Below, piece by piece: positions 27,078 through 36,987 of a DNA stretch of 64,000 nt; position 1 is the stretch's first letter, and the number at the start of each line of letters is the position of its first letter. The stretch is from QUBU01 sp014337915 (GTDB lineage: Bacteria; Pseudomonadota; Gammaproteobacteria; Steroidobacterales; GCA-2729495). A program made the translations under genes and the position numbers. The stretch lies in NCBI GenBank assembly GCA_030263395.1, contig SZOW01000011.1:1-64000 (forward strand), written 5' to 3'. Under the pieces are notes generated by a model, which made no database searches, had not been told where the DNA came from, and saw only the letters and a program-made list of their open reading frames with translations.

Positions 27078-27988
27078 TCCCTGGACTCCCTGTCCGCCGC
27101 CTCGCCCAGCACATGCACTTCGGGCACCAGGCTGACGCCATGCACTGCCGCGACCCGTGCCTGCACGTGGCCGATCAGCGCCTCGATGTCGGCAGCGCTG
27201 GCCTTGCCGGCGTTGATGATGAAATTGGCGTGCTTCTCCGAGACCTGGGCGCCACCGATGCGCGCGCCCTTCAGGCCCGCCGCCTCGATGAGGCGCCCGG
27301 CGAAATCTCCCGGCGGGTTACGGAACACCGAGCCGCAGCTCGGCATGCCCAGCGGCTGCTTCGCCTGGCGCTCCTGGATCAGCGTGCGCACCGCCTCGAG
27401 GCTGGTGGGGCGCGCGGGATCGAAGCGGAAACGCGCCGCCAGGAACCACTCCCCTTCCGGCCCCCGGACTTCGCGGTAGGCGATGCGGTAGTCCTCCGGG
27501 CTGCGGCGTGTCACCTCGCCGCGGCGATTGACCACCTCGACCTCGACCACCTGCTGCCAGGTCTCGCCGCCAAAGGCACCAGCATTCATCACCAGCGCCC
27601 CGCCCACGGTGCCGGGAATGCCGGCGAAGAAACTGGCGGGCCCGACCTGCCAGCGCGCACAGTGGCGCGCCAGCACCGTGCAGGGCACGCCGGCCTCGGC
27701 TTCCACCAGCCCGTCGCCGAGGTGGCGCAGGTGCTCCAGGCAGCCGGCGGTGGCGATGACCACGCCGCGTATGCCGCCATCGCGCACCAGCAGGTTGCTG
27801 CCGAGCCCCACCCAGTGCACCGCGGTAGCCGGATCCAGGCGGCGCAGGAAATCCACCAGTTCATCGCGCGACCGCGGCCGGAAATAGATGTCGGCCGGCC
27901 CGCCCACGCGCCAGGACGTGTGCCGCGCCATCGGTTCACCGTAGGAGATCCTGGCTTTTTCCGGTGCCGCCACGCCCATGGCCCTCAC
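27074..27988 (-). CDS. murB: UDP-N-acetylenolpyruvoylglucosamine reductase MurB
   Basis: A 304-residue FAD enzyme reducing UDP-GlcNAc-enolpyruvate to UDP-MurNAc, after MurA (also in this window). HTSWRVGGPADIYF, GLGSNLLVRDGGIRGVVI, ASFFAGIPGTVGGALVMNAG and SCGSVFRNPPGDFAGRLIE are FAD and substrate motifs; the length suggests the shorter type IIa form. A GTG at 27988 overlaps the murC stop as GTGA; an ATG at 27979 is the alternative. Confidence 0.96.
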   Translation of the reverse strand: MRAMGVAAPEKARISYGEPMARHTSWRVGGPADIYFRPRSRDELVDFLRRLDPATAVHWVGLGSNLLVRDGGIRGVVIATAGCLEHLRHLGDGLVEAEAGVPCTVLARHCARWQVGPASFFAGIPGTVGGALVMNAGAFGGETWQQVVEVEVVNRRGEVTRRSPEDYRIAYREVRGPEGEWFLAARFRFDPARPTSLEAVRTLIQERQAKQPLGMPSCGSVFRNPPGDFAGRLIEAAGLKGARIGGAQVSEKHANFIINAGKASAADIEALIGHVQARVAAVHGVSLVPEVHVLGEAADRESRE

Positions 27989-29409
27989 GGGTTGCGTCTC
28001 TGGCCAGGCCGGCGCGCCAGCGCCGCCGGGAGTTTCTGTGCTGCCGCGCCGATGTCACCCGCGCCCAGCGTCAGCACCACGTCGCCGTCCTGGACCACGC
28101 TCGCCAGCTGCCGCGGCAGCCGGTCCAGGCGCGACAGAAACACCGGCTCCACGGCGCCGCGGCTGCGCACCGCGCGGCAGATGGCACGGCCGTCGGCACC
28201 GGCGATCGGATCCTCGCCGGCCGCGTACACCTCGGTCACCAGCAGCGCGTCGGCAGTCGCGAGCACTTCGGCGAAGTCGTCCAGCAGGTCCCGCGTGCGG
28301 GTGTAGCGATGCGGCTGGAAGGCGACGACCAGGCGCCGGCCGGGCCAGGCATCGCGCGCCGCGCGCATGGTGGCGGCGATCTCCGTGGGATGGTGGCCGT
28401 AGTCATCCACCAGCACGATGCGGCCGCTGGCGGTCTCCACCTCACCGAGGACCTGAAGCCGGCGGTCGATGCCCTGGAACTCCGCGAGCGCGCGCTGCAC
28501 CGCCTTGTCGTCGAGCGCCAGTTCGTCGGCCAGCGCCACCGCTGCCAGCGCATTGCGCACGTTGTGCCGCCCGGGCAGGTTCAGCGTGATCTCCAGCGGC
28601 GGCCGGCCGCCCGGCCGCGTCACGCGGAAGTGCGAGCGCAGCCCCTCGGCGCGGATGTCCAGTGCCCGCACGTCCGCGCCTTCGCCCAGACCGTAGGTGA
28701 TCGTCGGGCGCTGCACCTCGGCGGCGATGGCGGCGACGCCCGGGTCGTCGAGGCAGAGGATCGCCAGCCCGTAGAACGGCAGGTTGTGCAGGAACTCGAC
28801 GAAGGTCTGGCGCAGGCGACCGATGTCACCGCCATAGGTGCCGAGGTGGTCGCTGTCGATGTTGGTCACCACGGCGATCATCGGCTGCAGGTGGATGAAC
28901 GAGGCATCGCTCTCGTCCGCCTCGGCCACGAGGTAGCGGCCGGCACCGAGCCGCCCGTTGGTGTCGGCACTCTTCAGGCGGCCGCCGATGACGAAGGTGG
29001 GATCCTCGCCGGCCTCGGCCAGCACGCTGGCCACCAGGCTGGTGGTGGTGGTCTTGCCATGGCTGCCGGACACTGCGATCGCGTAGCGGAAGCGCATCAG
29101 CTCGGCGAGCATTTCCGCGCGGCGCACCACCGGCTTGCGCTGGGCACGGGCCGCGGCCAGCTCGGGATTCGCCGGGTCCACGGCGGTGGACACCACGACC
29201 ACGTCGGCGCCATCGATGTTGGTGGCCTCGTGGCCAATGAAAATGCGGGCACCGAGCCGCGCCAGGCGCGCGGTCATGGCCGACTCCCTGAGATCCGAGC
29301 CCTGCACCTCGTAGCCGATGTTGAGCAGCACCTCGGCGATGCCGCCCATGCCGACGCCGCCGATGCCGACCAGGTGGATACGCTGGATCTTGCGCATGCG
29401 CTGCTTCAT
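27985..29409 (-). CDS. murC: UDP-N-acetylmuramate--L-alanine ligase MurC
   Basis: A 474-residue Mur ligase adding L-Ala to UDP-MurNAc. IQRIHLVGIGGVGMGGIAEV is the N-terminal dinucleotide-like fold, VSGSHGKTTTTSLVASVLAE the ATP P-loop, EADESDASF the acidic motif, and VLVDDYGHHPTEIAATMRAAR the C-terminal domain motif. The ATG at 29409 (MKQRMRKIQRI) overlaps murG by 4 nt; the longer frame upstream is an antisense-free shadow of murG and was discarded. Confidence 0.97.
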   Translation of the reverse strand: MKQRMRKIQRIHLVGIGGVGMGGIAEVLLNIGYEVQGSDLRESAMTARLARLGARIFIGHEATNIDGADVVVVSTAVDPANPELAAARAQRKPVVRRAEMLAELMRFRYAIAVSGSHGKTTTTSLVASVLAEAGEDPTFVIGGRLKSADTNGRLGAGRYLVAEADESDASFIHLQPMIAVVTNIDSDHLGTYGGDIGRLRQTFVEFLHNLPFYGLAILCLDDPGVAAIAAEVQRPTITYGLGEGADVRALDIRAEGLRSHFRVTRPGGRPPLEITLNLPGRHNVRNALAAVALADELALDDKAVQRALAEFQGIDRRLQVLGEVETASGRIVLVDDYGHHPTEIAATMRAARDAWPGRRLVVAFQPHRYTRTRDLLDDFAEVLATADALLVTEVYAAGEDPIAGADGRAICRAVRSRGAVEPVFLSRLDRLPRQLASVVQDGDVVLTLGAGDIGAAAQKLPAALARRPGQRRNP

Positions 29410-30491
29410 GCGGCCTCCGCCACCTGCAGGCAGAGATCGGCGATGGCCTCGGCAGCCCCGGGCTGCGCCTGGGCGCGGGCCCTGAGGGCGCGCTCGAGCA
29501 CCAGCCGGCGCGCGGCATCGTAGGCGCCGATCTCCGCGGCGAGGCGCGCCGGCGTCAGTTCCGCCTGCGGCAACAGCACGGCGGCACCGGCATCGACGAG
29601 GAAGGCGGCGTTGCGCGTCTGGTGGTCGTCCACCGCGCCCGGGAACGGCACCAGCACCGCCGGCAGTCCCGCCGCCGCGAGTTCGGCGATGGTCAGCGCG
29701 CCAGCGCGGCAGATCACCAGGTCGGCCCAGGCATAGGCGGCCGCCATGTCGGTGATGAAGGCCTCGGTGCGCGCCTCGATGCCGGCCTGGCGATACGCGG
29801 CGCGCGCCAGTTCCAGCGTAGCCGCGCCCGCCTGGTGCCAGACCTCCGGGCGCGCCGCGGCTGGCAGCAGCGCCAGCGCCGGCGCCAGGTTCTCGTTGAG
29901 CACCCGCGCGCCCTGGCTGCCGCCGAGCACCAGCAGCCGCAGCGGGCCGCTGCGCCCGGCAAGTCGTTGCGCCGGATCGGGCAGCCGTTCGATGTCGGCG
30001 CGCACCGGATTGCCGGTCAGGCGACGGTGTTTTCCGCTGGAAAAACTGCCCGGGAAGGCTTCCAGCACTTCCCGGGCCAATCCAGCCAGAAGGCGATTGG
30101 TAAGGCCGGCCACGGCGTTCTGTTCGTGGATGACCAGCGGCCGGCCGAGCAGCCAGGCCGCCACGCCGCCCGGCCCGGAGGCGAAACCTCCCATGCCGAG
30201 CACGGCCTTCGGGCGCCGGCGGCGCATCACGCGCAGCGCATCCGCCAGGGCCAGGGCCAGCAGCCAGGGCGCGCCGAGCCAGGCGAGCAGGCCCTTGCGG
30301 CGCAGGCCGCTGACGCGGATGGTCTCGATGTCGAAGCCGTCCTGCGGGACCAGCCGCGTTTCCATGCCGTTGCGGCTGCCCAGCCATACGACCTGCTCGT
30401 CGCGGCCGCGCAGGACGCGCGCCACCGCCAGTGCCGGAAACACGTGCCCGCCGGTGCCGCCAGCCATGATCAGGACCGGTGCGCGCTTCAT
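29406..30491 (-). CDS. murG: lipid II synthase MurG (GlcNAc transferase)
   Basis: A 361-residue membrane-associated GT-B glycosyltransferase converting lipid I to lipid II on the cytoplasmic face. LIMAGGTGGHVFPALAVARV contains the GGTGGH loop, IHEQNAVAGLTNRLLAG binds the lipid substrate, LLVLGGSQGARVLNENLAPA is the second G loop, and CRAGALTIAELAAAGLPAVLV is the UDP-GlcNAc site. The start at 30491 overlaps ftsW by 4 nt. Confidence 0.97.
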   Translation of the reverse strand: MKRAPVLIMAGGTGGHVFPALAVARVLRGRDEQVVWLGSRNGMETRLVPQDGFDIETIRVSGLRRKGLLAWLGAPWLLALALADALRVMRRRRPKAVLGMGGFASGPGGVAAWLLGRPLVIHEQNAVAGLTNRLLAGLAREVLEAFPGSFSSGKHRRLTGNPVRADIERLPDPAQRLAGRSGPLRLLVLGGSQGARVLNENLAPALALLPAAARPEVWHQAGAATLELARAAYRQAGIEARTEAFITDMAAAYAWADLVICRAGALTIAELAAAGLPAVLVPFPGAVDDHQTRNAAFLVDAGAAVLLPQAELTPARLAAEIGAYDAARRLVLERALRARAQAQPGAAEAIADLCLQVAEAA

Positions 30492-31678
30492 GCGGCGGGC
30501 CTCCGCTCGGCCGCGGCACGCCGGCGGCCAACGGCGCCACGGTTCTCCATGTCGATGCGCAGCAGCAGCCCGAAGCCGATCAGCGTCACCAGCAGGCTGC
30601 TGCGGCCGTAGCTCACCAGCGGCAGCGTCAGGCCCTTGGTGGGCAGGATGCCCATGTTCACGCCGATGTTGATGAACACCTGCGCGCCCTGCCAGGCGGC
30701 GAAGCCGAAGGCGACGCAGGCCTGGTACCACTGCTCGCGCAGCGCGGCCTGGCGCGACACCAGCAGCACGCGCCAGACCACCACGCCGAACAGCGCCACC
30801 AGCGCCACGCTGCCCAGCAGGCCGAACTCCTCGGCAATCACCGCGAACACGAAATCGGTGTGTGCCTCCGGCAGGTAGAAGAGCTTCTGGACGCTGCCGC
30901 CGAGACCGAGCCCGGACCACTCGCCGGTGCCGATGGCGATCAGCGAGTTGGTGAGCTGGAAGCCGGTCTTGTAGGGATCCAGCCAGGGATTGAGGAAGGA
31001 CGTCAGGCGCACCACGCGGTACGGTGCGGCCACCGCCGCCAGCGCCCCCAGCACCAGCACCGTGCCGGCGCAGAGCGCGAAGTCGCGGATGCGCCCGCCG
31101 GCCACGAACAGCACCGCCAGCGTCACCACCATGAGCATCATGGCGGCGCCGAAGTCCGGCTGCAGCAGCAGCATCGCGCAGGCGACGATGCTCAGGCCGA
31201 TCGGCCTGGCGAAGCCGGCAAAGCTGCTGCGCAGTTCCTGGTTACGCCGCACCGCGTAGCCGGCGAAGTACAGCAGCATCAGCAGGCGCGCCGGCTCCGA
31301 CACCTGGATGAGGTTCATCCCGGCCACGCTGAGCCAGCGCGTGCTGCCGTTGACTGTGCGGCCGAGGCCCGGCAGCAGCACCGACAGCAGCAGCACCAGT
31401 GCCAGCACCAGCAGCGCCGGCCCGAGCCGCTCCCAGAACGTGGTTGGCGTACGCAGCATCACCCAGCCACCGAGCAGACCGATGCTGACGGCGCCCAGTT
31501 GCCGCCAGAAGAAGTACAGCGGCCCGCCGTAGCTGCGTTCTGCCAGCGACATCGAAGCCGAGGCCACCATCACCAGGCCAATGCACAACAGGGCCGCCAC
31601 CGCGAGCACCAGCACCAGGTCGAAGCGCGGCTCCGCCCGCAGCGAGAGCATCCGCCCGGCCTCCAGGCGCGCACTCAC
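30488..31678 (-). CDS. ftsW: septal SEDS peptidoglycan polymerase FtsW
   Basis: A 396-residue polytopic glycosyltransferase working with FtsI at the septum. About ten transmembrane helices are visible. SEDS signatures include NGSTRWLSVAGMNLIQVSEP (the extracytoplasmic loop), LQPDFGAAMMLMVVTLAVLF with the catalytic-site Asp, and INIGVNMGILPTKGLTLPLV. It begins at GTG 31678 in a GTGA overlap with murD; an in-frame ATG nine codons later is possible. Confidence 0.96.
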   Translation of the reverse strand: MSARLEAGRMLSLRAEPRFDLVLVLAVAALLCIGLVMVASASMSLAERSYGGPLYFFWRQLGAVSIGLLGGWVMLRTPTTFWERLGPALLVLALVLLLSVLLPGLGRTVNGSTRWLSVAGMNLIQVSEPARLLMLLYFAGYAVRRNQELRSSFAGFARPIGLSIVACAMLLLQPDFGAAMMLMVVTLAVLFVAGGRIRDFALCAGTVLVLGALAAVAAPYRVVRLTSFLNPWLDPYKTGFQLTNSLIAIGTGEWSGLGLGGSVQKLFYLPEAHTDFVFAVIAEEFGLLGSVALVALFGVVVWRVLLVSRQAALREQWYQACVAFGFAAWQGAQVFINIGVNMGILPTKGLTLPLVSYGRSSLLVTLIGFGLLLRIDMENRGAVGRRRAAAERRPAA

Positions 31679-33039
31679 GCGGCCACCTCGCGCGCCGCCG
31701 CGGCGAAGACCTGGCCGCGGTGCTCGAAGTTGCGGAACATGTCGAGGCTGCTGCAGGCCGGGGCCAGCAACACCGTGGCGCCGGCCGGCGCCAGCTCGCT
31801 GGCGCGGCGCACGGCACCGGGCAGCGTGTCGGCCAGTTCCACGGCGGCGGTACCACGCAGTTCCTGCGCCATGCGCGCGCGATCCTGGCCGATGAGGATC
31901 ACCGCCGCATCACGCCCCTGCAGCGCCGCGGCCAGTTCGGCGAACTCCTGCCCCTTGGCGTCGCCGCCGGCGATGAGGACCAGCGGACCGTCGACGCCGC
32001 GGATTGCCGTCACCGCGGCCGCCACGTTGGTCGCCTTGGAGTCGTCGATCCAGGTGATCCCGCGCGCCCTGGCGACCACCTGCATCCGGTGCGGCAGTCC
32101 ATGGAAACTGCGCAGCACGGCGGCCGTGTCCAGCGGACCACCGGCTGCTGCCACCAGCGCCAGCGCCGCCAGCGCGTTGGCCACGTTGTGGCGCCCGGTG
32201 GTGCCGAGATCGGCGACCGGCAGCAGCAGGCGCTCGCCCTGTGCCAGCCACTCGCTGCCCTGGCTGTCGACGAGGCCGAAGTCCTCGCCCGCGGGGCGAC
32301 CGAGGCCGAAGCCGATGATCCGCGTGCCGGGCGGCACCATGGCGGCGAGCGCGGGCTCGTCCCGGTTCAGGACGGCGACTTCGCAGCGCGCGTAGATGCG
32401 CGCCTTGGCCGCCGCATAAGCCGCCATGCTGCCGTGCTTGTCGAGGTGGTCCGGGGCGACGTTCAGCACCACGGCCGCCTTGAGCGCCAGCGGCGCGCTG
32501 CGCTCGAGCTGGAAGCTGGACAGCTCCAGCACGTAGGCCTGCACCGTAGCATCGAGCAGGTCGAGCGCCGGCGTGCCGAGGTTGGCGCCGACCGCAACGG
32601 GCCAGCCACCGGCCGCAAGCATGGCGCCGACCATCGTCGTCACGGTGCTCTTGCCGTTGGAGCCGGTGATGCCCAGCATCGGCGCCCGGCAATCGGCGGC
32701 GAACAGGTCGAGATCGCTCAGCACCGGAAGGCCGCGGCGGCGCGCCTCGATCAACACCGGCAGGTCGAGGTCAACGCCCGGCGAGACCACGATCCTGCCG
32801 ACTCCCGCGGGCAGCGTGGCCGGCATCGCGCCGGCCAGCAGTCCGGCCCCGGGCATCGCCTTGCGGATGGCAGCCAGGCCGGGCGGCTCGGCGCGCGTGT
32901 CGGCGAACCAGGCGCCGTGGCCGCGCGCGGCGAGGTGGCGGGCGCAGGATGCGCCGGTGACGCCCATGCCGAGCACCAGCACATCGCGGGAGACGGCGGT
33001 CTCCGGCCCGGGCCTGTCGGTGCTGCGCGCAGCCATCAT
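31675..33039 (-). CDS. murD: UDP-N-acetylmuramoylalanine--D-glutamate ligase MurD
   Basis: A 454-residue ligase adding D-Glu. DVLVLGMGVTGASCARHLAA is the N-terminal fold, LGITGSNGKSTVTTMVGAML the ATP loop, VLELSSFQLERSAPL the Glu/Ser motif, NVAPDHLDKHGSM the ligase motif, and WIDDSKATNVAAAVTAI the C-terminal domain. It lies between mraY and ftsW, overlapping each by 4 nt. Confidence 0.97.
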   Translation of the reverse strand: MMAARSTDRPGPETAVSRDVLVLGMGVTGASCARHLAARGHGAWFADTRAEPPGLAAIRKAMPGAGLLAGAMPATLPAGVGRIVVSPGVDLDLPVLIEARRRGLPVLSDLDLFAADCRAPMLGITGSNGKSTVTTMVGAMLAAGGWPVAVGANLGTPALDLLDATVQAYVLELSSFQLERSAPLALKAAVVLNVAPDHLDKHGSMAAYAAAKARIYARCEVAVLNRDEPALAAMVPPGTRIIGFGLGRPAGEDFGLVDSQGSEWLAQGERLLLPVADLGTTGRHNVANALAALALVAAAGGPLDTAAVLRSFHGLPHRMQVVARARGITWIDDSKATNVAAAVTAIRGVDGPLVLIAGGDAKGQEFAELAAALQGRDAAVILIGQDRARMAQELRGTAAVELADTLPGAVRRASELAPAGATVLLAPACSSLDMFRNFEHRGQVFAAAAREVAA

Positions 33040-34118
33040 CGGATCTTCAGGCTCGAAAGCCCGACCAGGACCAGGATCACGGTGATGATCCAGAAACGCA
33101 CGATGACCTTCGGCTCGGCCCAGCCCTTGAGCTCGAAGTGGTGGTGCAGCGGCGCCATGCGGAACACGCGCTTGCCGGTGAGCTTGAACGAGGCCACCTG
33201 GATCATCACCGAGACGGTCTCGGCGACGAAGATGCCGCCCATGATCACCAGCACCAGCTCCTGGCGCACCACCACCGCCACGGCACCGAGCGCACCGCCG
33301 AGCGCGAGCGCGCCGACATCACCCATGAAGACCTGGGCCGGATAGGCGTTGAACCAGAGGAAGCCGAGGCCGGCACCGGCCAGCGCCGCGCAGAACACCA
33401 GCATCTCGCCCGCACCGGCCACGTAGGGAATGCCGAGGTAGCGCGAGTAGATGACATTGCCCGCGGCGTAGGCGAACACCCCGAGGGCGCCGCCCACCAG
33501 CACCGCAGGCATGGTTGCCAGGCCGTCGAGGCCGTCGGTGAGGTTGACGGCGTTGCTGGTGCCGACGATCACCAGGGTCACGAAGGCGATGTAGAAGCCG
33601 CCCAGCGGGATGGCGATGTTCTTCAGGTACGGCACCAGCAGCGCCGTCTCCTGCGGCCGGTCCGCCAGCGCGTACAGGTAACCCGCCGCCGCCAGCGCCA
33701 CCAGCAGCTGGCCGCTGAACTTGGCACGGGCCGAGAGGCCCTTCGGGTCGCGGCGGGTCAGCTTGCGGTAGTCGTCGACGAAGCCGATCAGGCCGTAGGC
33801 CAGCGTCACGCCGAGGACCACCCAGACATAGTGACTGCGCAGGTCGGCCCAGAGCAGCGTGCCCGCCGCGATCGCCAGCAGGATCAGCGTGCCGCCCATG
33901 GTCGGCGTACCGGCCTTCGGCAGGTGGCTGCCCGGGCCGTCGTTGCGCACCGTCTGGCCGATCTTCTTCTCCGTCAGGCGGCGGATCAGGCCGGGCCCGA
34001 GCATGAGCGAGAGGATCAGCGCCGTCAGCGCGCTCATGATCGCGCGCATGGTGATGTAAGTGAACAGGTTGAAGCCCGAGACGAAGCGCGTGAGGAACTC
34101 TGCGGCCAGGTACAGCAT
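33036..34118 (-). CDS. mraY: phospho-MurNAc-pentapeptide translocase MraY
   Basis: A 360-residue integral-membrane enzyme transferring phospho-MurNAc-pentapeptide to undecaprenyl phosphate, forming lipid I. There are about ten transmembrane helices. Diagnostic blocks are GTPTMGGTLILLAIAAGTLL, LIGFVDDYRKLTRRDPKGLS with the DDY motif, NLTDGLDGLA, FNAYPAQVFMGDVGALALGG and APLHHHFELKGW. The ATG at 34118 gives MLYLAAEFLTRFVSGFN, a standard start. An 8-bp gap to murF is the only non-overlapping junction between rsmH and ftsA. Confidence 0.97.
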   Translation of the reverse strand: MLYLAAEFLTRFVSGFNLFTYITMRAIMSALTALILSLMLGPGLIRRLTEKKIGQTVRNDGPGSHLPKAGTPTMGGTLILLAIAAGTLLWADLRSHYVWVVLGVTLAYGLIGFVDDYRKLTRRDPKGLSARAKFSGQLLVALAAAGYLYALADRPQETALLVPYLKNIAIPLGGFYIAFVTLVIVGTSNAVNLTDGLDGLATMPAVLVGGALGVFAYAAGNVIYSRYLGIPYVAGAGEMLVFCAALAGAGLGFLWFNAYPAQVFMGDVGALALGGALGAVAVVVRQELVLVIMGGIFVAETVSVMIQVASFKLTGKRVFRMAPLHHHFELKGWAEPKVIVRFWIITVILVLVGLSSLKIR

Positions 34119-34126
34119 TGCCGTCG

Positions 34127-35500
34127 TCACTCCCCCGCCGGGCTGCCGTCGGCAGCGAGCGCCTGCACCACCCGCTCCATGCCCATGGAGCGGGAACCCT
34201 TGACCAGCATGGTGATGCCCGGCCGAACTTCGCCGGCCAGTGCTGCCGCCAGTGCCGGAACCTCGCTGAAGTGGCGCGCGTTGCGGCCGAAGGCCTCGGC
34301 TGCTGCCTGGCTGTGGCTGCCCGCGCAATAAAGCCGGGAGATGCCCGCCAGGCGTGCGCATTCGCCCATCTCGCGATGCATCTGCAGGCTGTCCGGCCCG
34401 AGTTCGGCCATGTCGCCCAGCACCAGCCAGCGCTCGCCCGCCTGGCTGCCGAGGAAAGCGATCGCGGCGCGCACCGAACCCGGATTGGCGTTGTAGCTGT
34501 CGTCGTAGAGCGTGAAGCGCTGCCGGGCCGGCACCCGGCGCAGGCGGCCGGCAACGTTGCGCACCGCCGCCAGTCCGGCGGCGATGGCAGCCGGCTTCGC
34601 TCCCGCGGCATGGGCCGCGGCAGCGGCAGCGAGCGCATTGAGGACGTTGTGGGCCCCGGCCATGGCCAGGCGCACCGGCAGGGCGCCACCGGGCCCGTGC
34701 AACGTGAAGCCGATGGTGCCGGAGACGACGATGTCGGTGGCGCGGAAATCCGCGTCGGGATGCAGGCCAAAGCCCAGGCGCTGGCGGCCAGCACTGCGCT
34801 CCCACCAGGAATGGAAGAAGCGGTCATCGCGGTTGATGACGGCGGTACCGGTCGCCGGCAGGAAGTCGTAGATCTCGCCCTTGGTGGCGGCGACCTCGTC
34901 GATGCTGCCGAAGCCCTGCAGGTGGGCACGCGCTGCGTTGGTCACCACGGCAACGGTGGGGCAGGCAATGCGCGCCAGGTAGGCGATGTCGCCGCGTTTC
35001 GCCGCGCCCATCTCGATCACCGCCGCGCGGTGGGTTTCGTTCAGGTACAGCAGCGTGCGCGGCAGGCCGATCTCGTTGTTCAGGTTGCCCCAGGTCACCA
35101 GCAGCGGATCCACGCTGCCGCCGAAGGCGGCGCGCATGATGGCCGCCGTCATCTCCTTGACCGTGGTCTTGCCATTGGAACCGGTAATGCCGATCAGCGG
35201 CAGGGAGAAGCGCGCGCGCCAGGCCCGCGCCAGTTCGCCCAGGGCAAGGCGCGTGTCGGCCACCTCGACCTGCGGCAACGTGCCCGGCTGGCGTGCACTC
35301 ACCACGGCGCCGGCGGCACCGAGCCGCGCCGCCTCGGCGACGAAGGCATTGCCGTCATTGCTGGCGCCGCGCAGGGCGAAGAACAGCTCGCCGGGCTGCA
35401 GGCTGCGGGTGTCGGTGCTCACCGCCGCGAACTCGGCATCGCTGCCGACGAGCGTGCCGCCGACCGCCTTCGCCACCATGGACAGGCGACCCATGCTCAT
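34127..35500 (-). CDS. murF: UDP-MurNAc-tripeptide--D-Ala-D-Ala ligase MurF
   Basis: A 457-residue ligase adding D-Ala-D-Ala, which is made by Ddl downstream. The N-terminal domain STDTRSLQPGELFFALRG recognises UDP-MurNAc, IGITGSNGKTTVKEMTAAI is the ATP loop, TWGNLNNEIGLPRTLL and AVIEMGAAKRGDIAYLARI are MurF-specific, and DDSYNANPGSVRAAIAFL marks the C-terminal domain. The start at 35500 (MSMGRLSM) overlaps murE by 4 nt; the longer frame upstream lies inside murE. Confidence 0.97.
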   Translation of the reverse strand: MSMGRLSMVAKAVGGTLVGSDAEFAAVSTDTRSLQPGELFFALRGASNDGNAFVAEAARLGAAGAVVSARQPGTLPQVEVADTRLALGELARAWRARFSLPLIGITGSNGKTTVKEMTAAIMRAAFGGSVDPLLVTWGNLNNEIGLPRTLLYLNETHRAAVIEMGAAKRGDIAYLARIACPTVAVVTNAARAHLQGFGSIDEVAATKGEIYDFLPATGTAVINRDDRFFHSWWERSAGRQRLGFGLHPDADFRATDIVVSGTIGFTLHGPGGALPVRLAMAGAHNVLNALAAAAAAHAAGAKPAAIAAGLAAVRNVAGRLRRVPARQRFTLYDDSYNANPGSVRAAIAFLGSQAGERWLVLGDMAELGPDSLQMHREMGECARLAGISRLYCAGSHSQAAAEAFGRNARHFSEVPALAAALAGEVRPGITMLVKGSRSMGMERVVQALAADGSPAGE

Positions 35501-36987
35501 GGCCGCCCGGCGAGCGCAGCGCTCGCCACCGCCTGGTCGGAAAAGGCACGCGCTTCGTGGCCGACGATCTGCTGTGCCTCGTGCCCCTTGCCGGCAATCA
35601 GCACCACATCGCCGGGGGCGGCCATGCCTACCGCATGCTGGATGGCGGCGGCACGGTCGCGGATCACCTCGACCTGCGGGCCGCGACCGGCGCCTGCGAG
35701 GATGGCGGCGACGATGGCGTCCGGATCCTCGCTGCGCGGGTTGTCGTCGGTGATGACCAGGCGATCGGCGAGCTCGCGCGCGACCGCGCCCATCAGCGGC
35801 CGCTTGCCGGCGTCGCGATCGCCACCACAGCCGAACACGCACCACAGGCGCGCTGGCGCCGTCTCGCGCAGCGCTTCCAGTACGCGGCGCAGCGCATCGG
35901 GTGTGTGCGCGAAATCCACCACCACGCACGGCCCCGCGGCGGACGGCAGCAGCTGCATGCGTCCCGGCGGCGCCTGGCAGCTGGCGAGCGCGGTGGCGAT
36001 CGCCGCCGGCGCGAAGCCCTGCGCATGGAGGATGCCGGCGGCCACCGCAAGGTTGTCGCGGTTGAAGCCACCGAGCAGTGGCGAGTCGAACTGCAGGTCC
36101 GCAGCAGCCACCCGCAGCCGCAGGCGCTGGCCGGGACCACTGGCGGCCACCGGCTCGATGGTCAGGCTCGCGGCGGTACCCGGCATGGCAGCGACGCCGA
36201 CCAGCCGGGTGCCCGGCGGCAACCGGCCCGCGAGGTCCCGACCGAAGGCATCGCCGAGGTTGATGACGGCGACGGCGGCGCCAGCCTCGAGGAACAGCCG
36301 CGCCTTGGCGCGGGCGTAGCTCGCGAGGTCGCCGTGGTAGTCGAGGTGGTCACGGCTGAGGTTGGTGAAAGCAGCGATGCGAAATGCCACGCCATCCACG
36401 CGGCCCTGGTCCAGCGCATGGGAGGACACCTCCATGGCCACCTTCCGGGCGCCGCCATCGGCGAGTTCGCGCAGCTGGCGATGCACCGTCACGCAGCCCG
36501 GCGTGGTCAGCGCGGCCGTGCGCAGCGCGCCGATGCGGCCGTGGCCCAGCGTGCCCATGTAGCCCGCGGGCTGGCCGAGGTGCTCGAGCGCCTGTGCCAG
36601 CAGCCAGGCCACGGTGGTCTTGCCATTGGTGCCGGTGATGCCGACGACCTCGACGCTGGCCGACGGACTGGCGAAGAAACGATTGGCGATGCCGCCGAGT
36701 TCATGCTGCAGCCCGGGGACCCGCAGGCCGGCGACGCCCGCGGGCAGCTCCGGTGCCGCGGCTCCCGGCTGCGGCTCCCAGGCGACGGCGCTGGCGCCGC
36801 GATCGAGTGCATCGGCGAGGAAGCGCAGGCCGTGGCTGCGGCCGCCGGCGCAGGCGAGGAACAACCCGCCCGGCACCACGTCGGCGCTGTGGGCGGCGAT
36901 GTCGCAGACATCGAGCGCCGGCGGCGCGGGGGTGAGACCGGGAAACAGGCGGTTCAGCTGCATGTCGGCTTCCGCTGCGTCCATCAC
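35497..36987 (-). CDS. murE: UDP-MurNAc-dipeptide--meso-diaminopimelate ligase MurE
   Basis: A 496-residue ligase adding the third peptide residue. VVGITGTNGKTTVAWLLAQA is the ATP loop, TTPGCVTVHRQLRELADGG and MEVSSHALDQGRVDGVAF are family blocks. The DDNPRSEDP motif near residue 410 is the meso-diaminopimelate-specificity signature (DNPR), so the wall should be of the DAP type. It starts at GTG 36987 overlapping the ftsI stop (GTGA); the next codon is an ATG. Confidence 0.97.
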   Translation of the reverse strand: MMDAAEADMQLNRLFPGLTPAPPALDVCDIAAHSADVVPGGLFLACAGGRSHGLRFLADALDRGASAVAWEPQPGAAAPELPAGVAGLRVPGLQHELGGIANRFFASPSASVEVVGITGTNGKTTVAWLLAQALEHLGQPAGYMGTLGHGRIGALRTAALTTPGCVTVHRQLRELADGGARKVAMEVSSHALDQGRVDGVAFRIAAFTNLSRDHLDYHGDLASYARAKARLFLEAGAAVAVINLGDAFGRDLAGRLPPGTRLVGVAAMPGTAASLTIEPVAASGPGQRLRLRVAAADLQFDSPLLGGFNRDNLAVAAGILHAQGFAPAAIATALASCQAPPGRMQLLPSAAGPCVVVDFAHTPDALRRVLEALRETAPARLWCVFGCGGDRDAGKRPLMGAVARELADRLVITDDNPRSEDPDAIVAAILAGAGRGPQVEVIRDRAAAIQHAVGMAAPGDVVLIAGKGHEAQQIVGHEARAFSDQAVASAALAGRP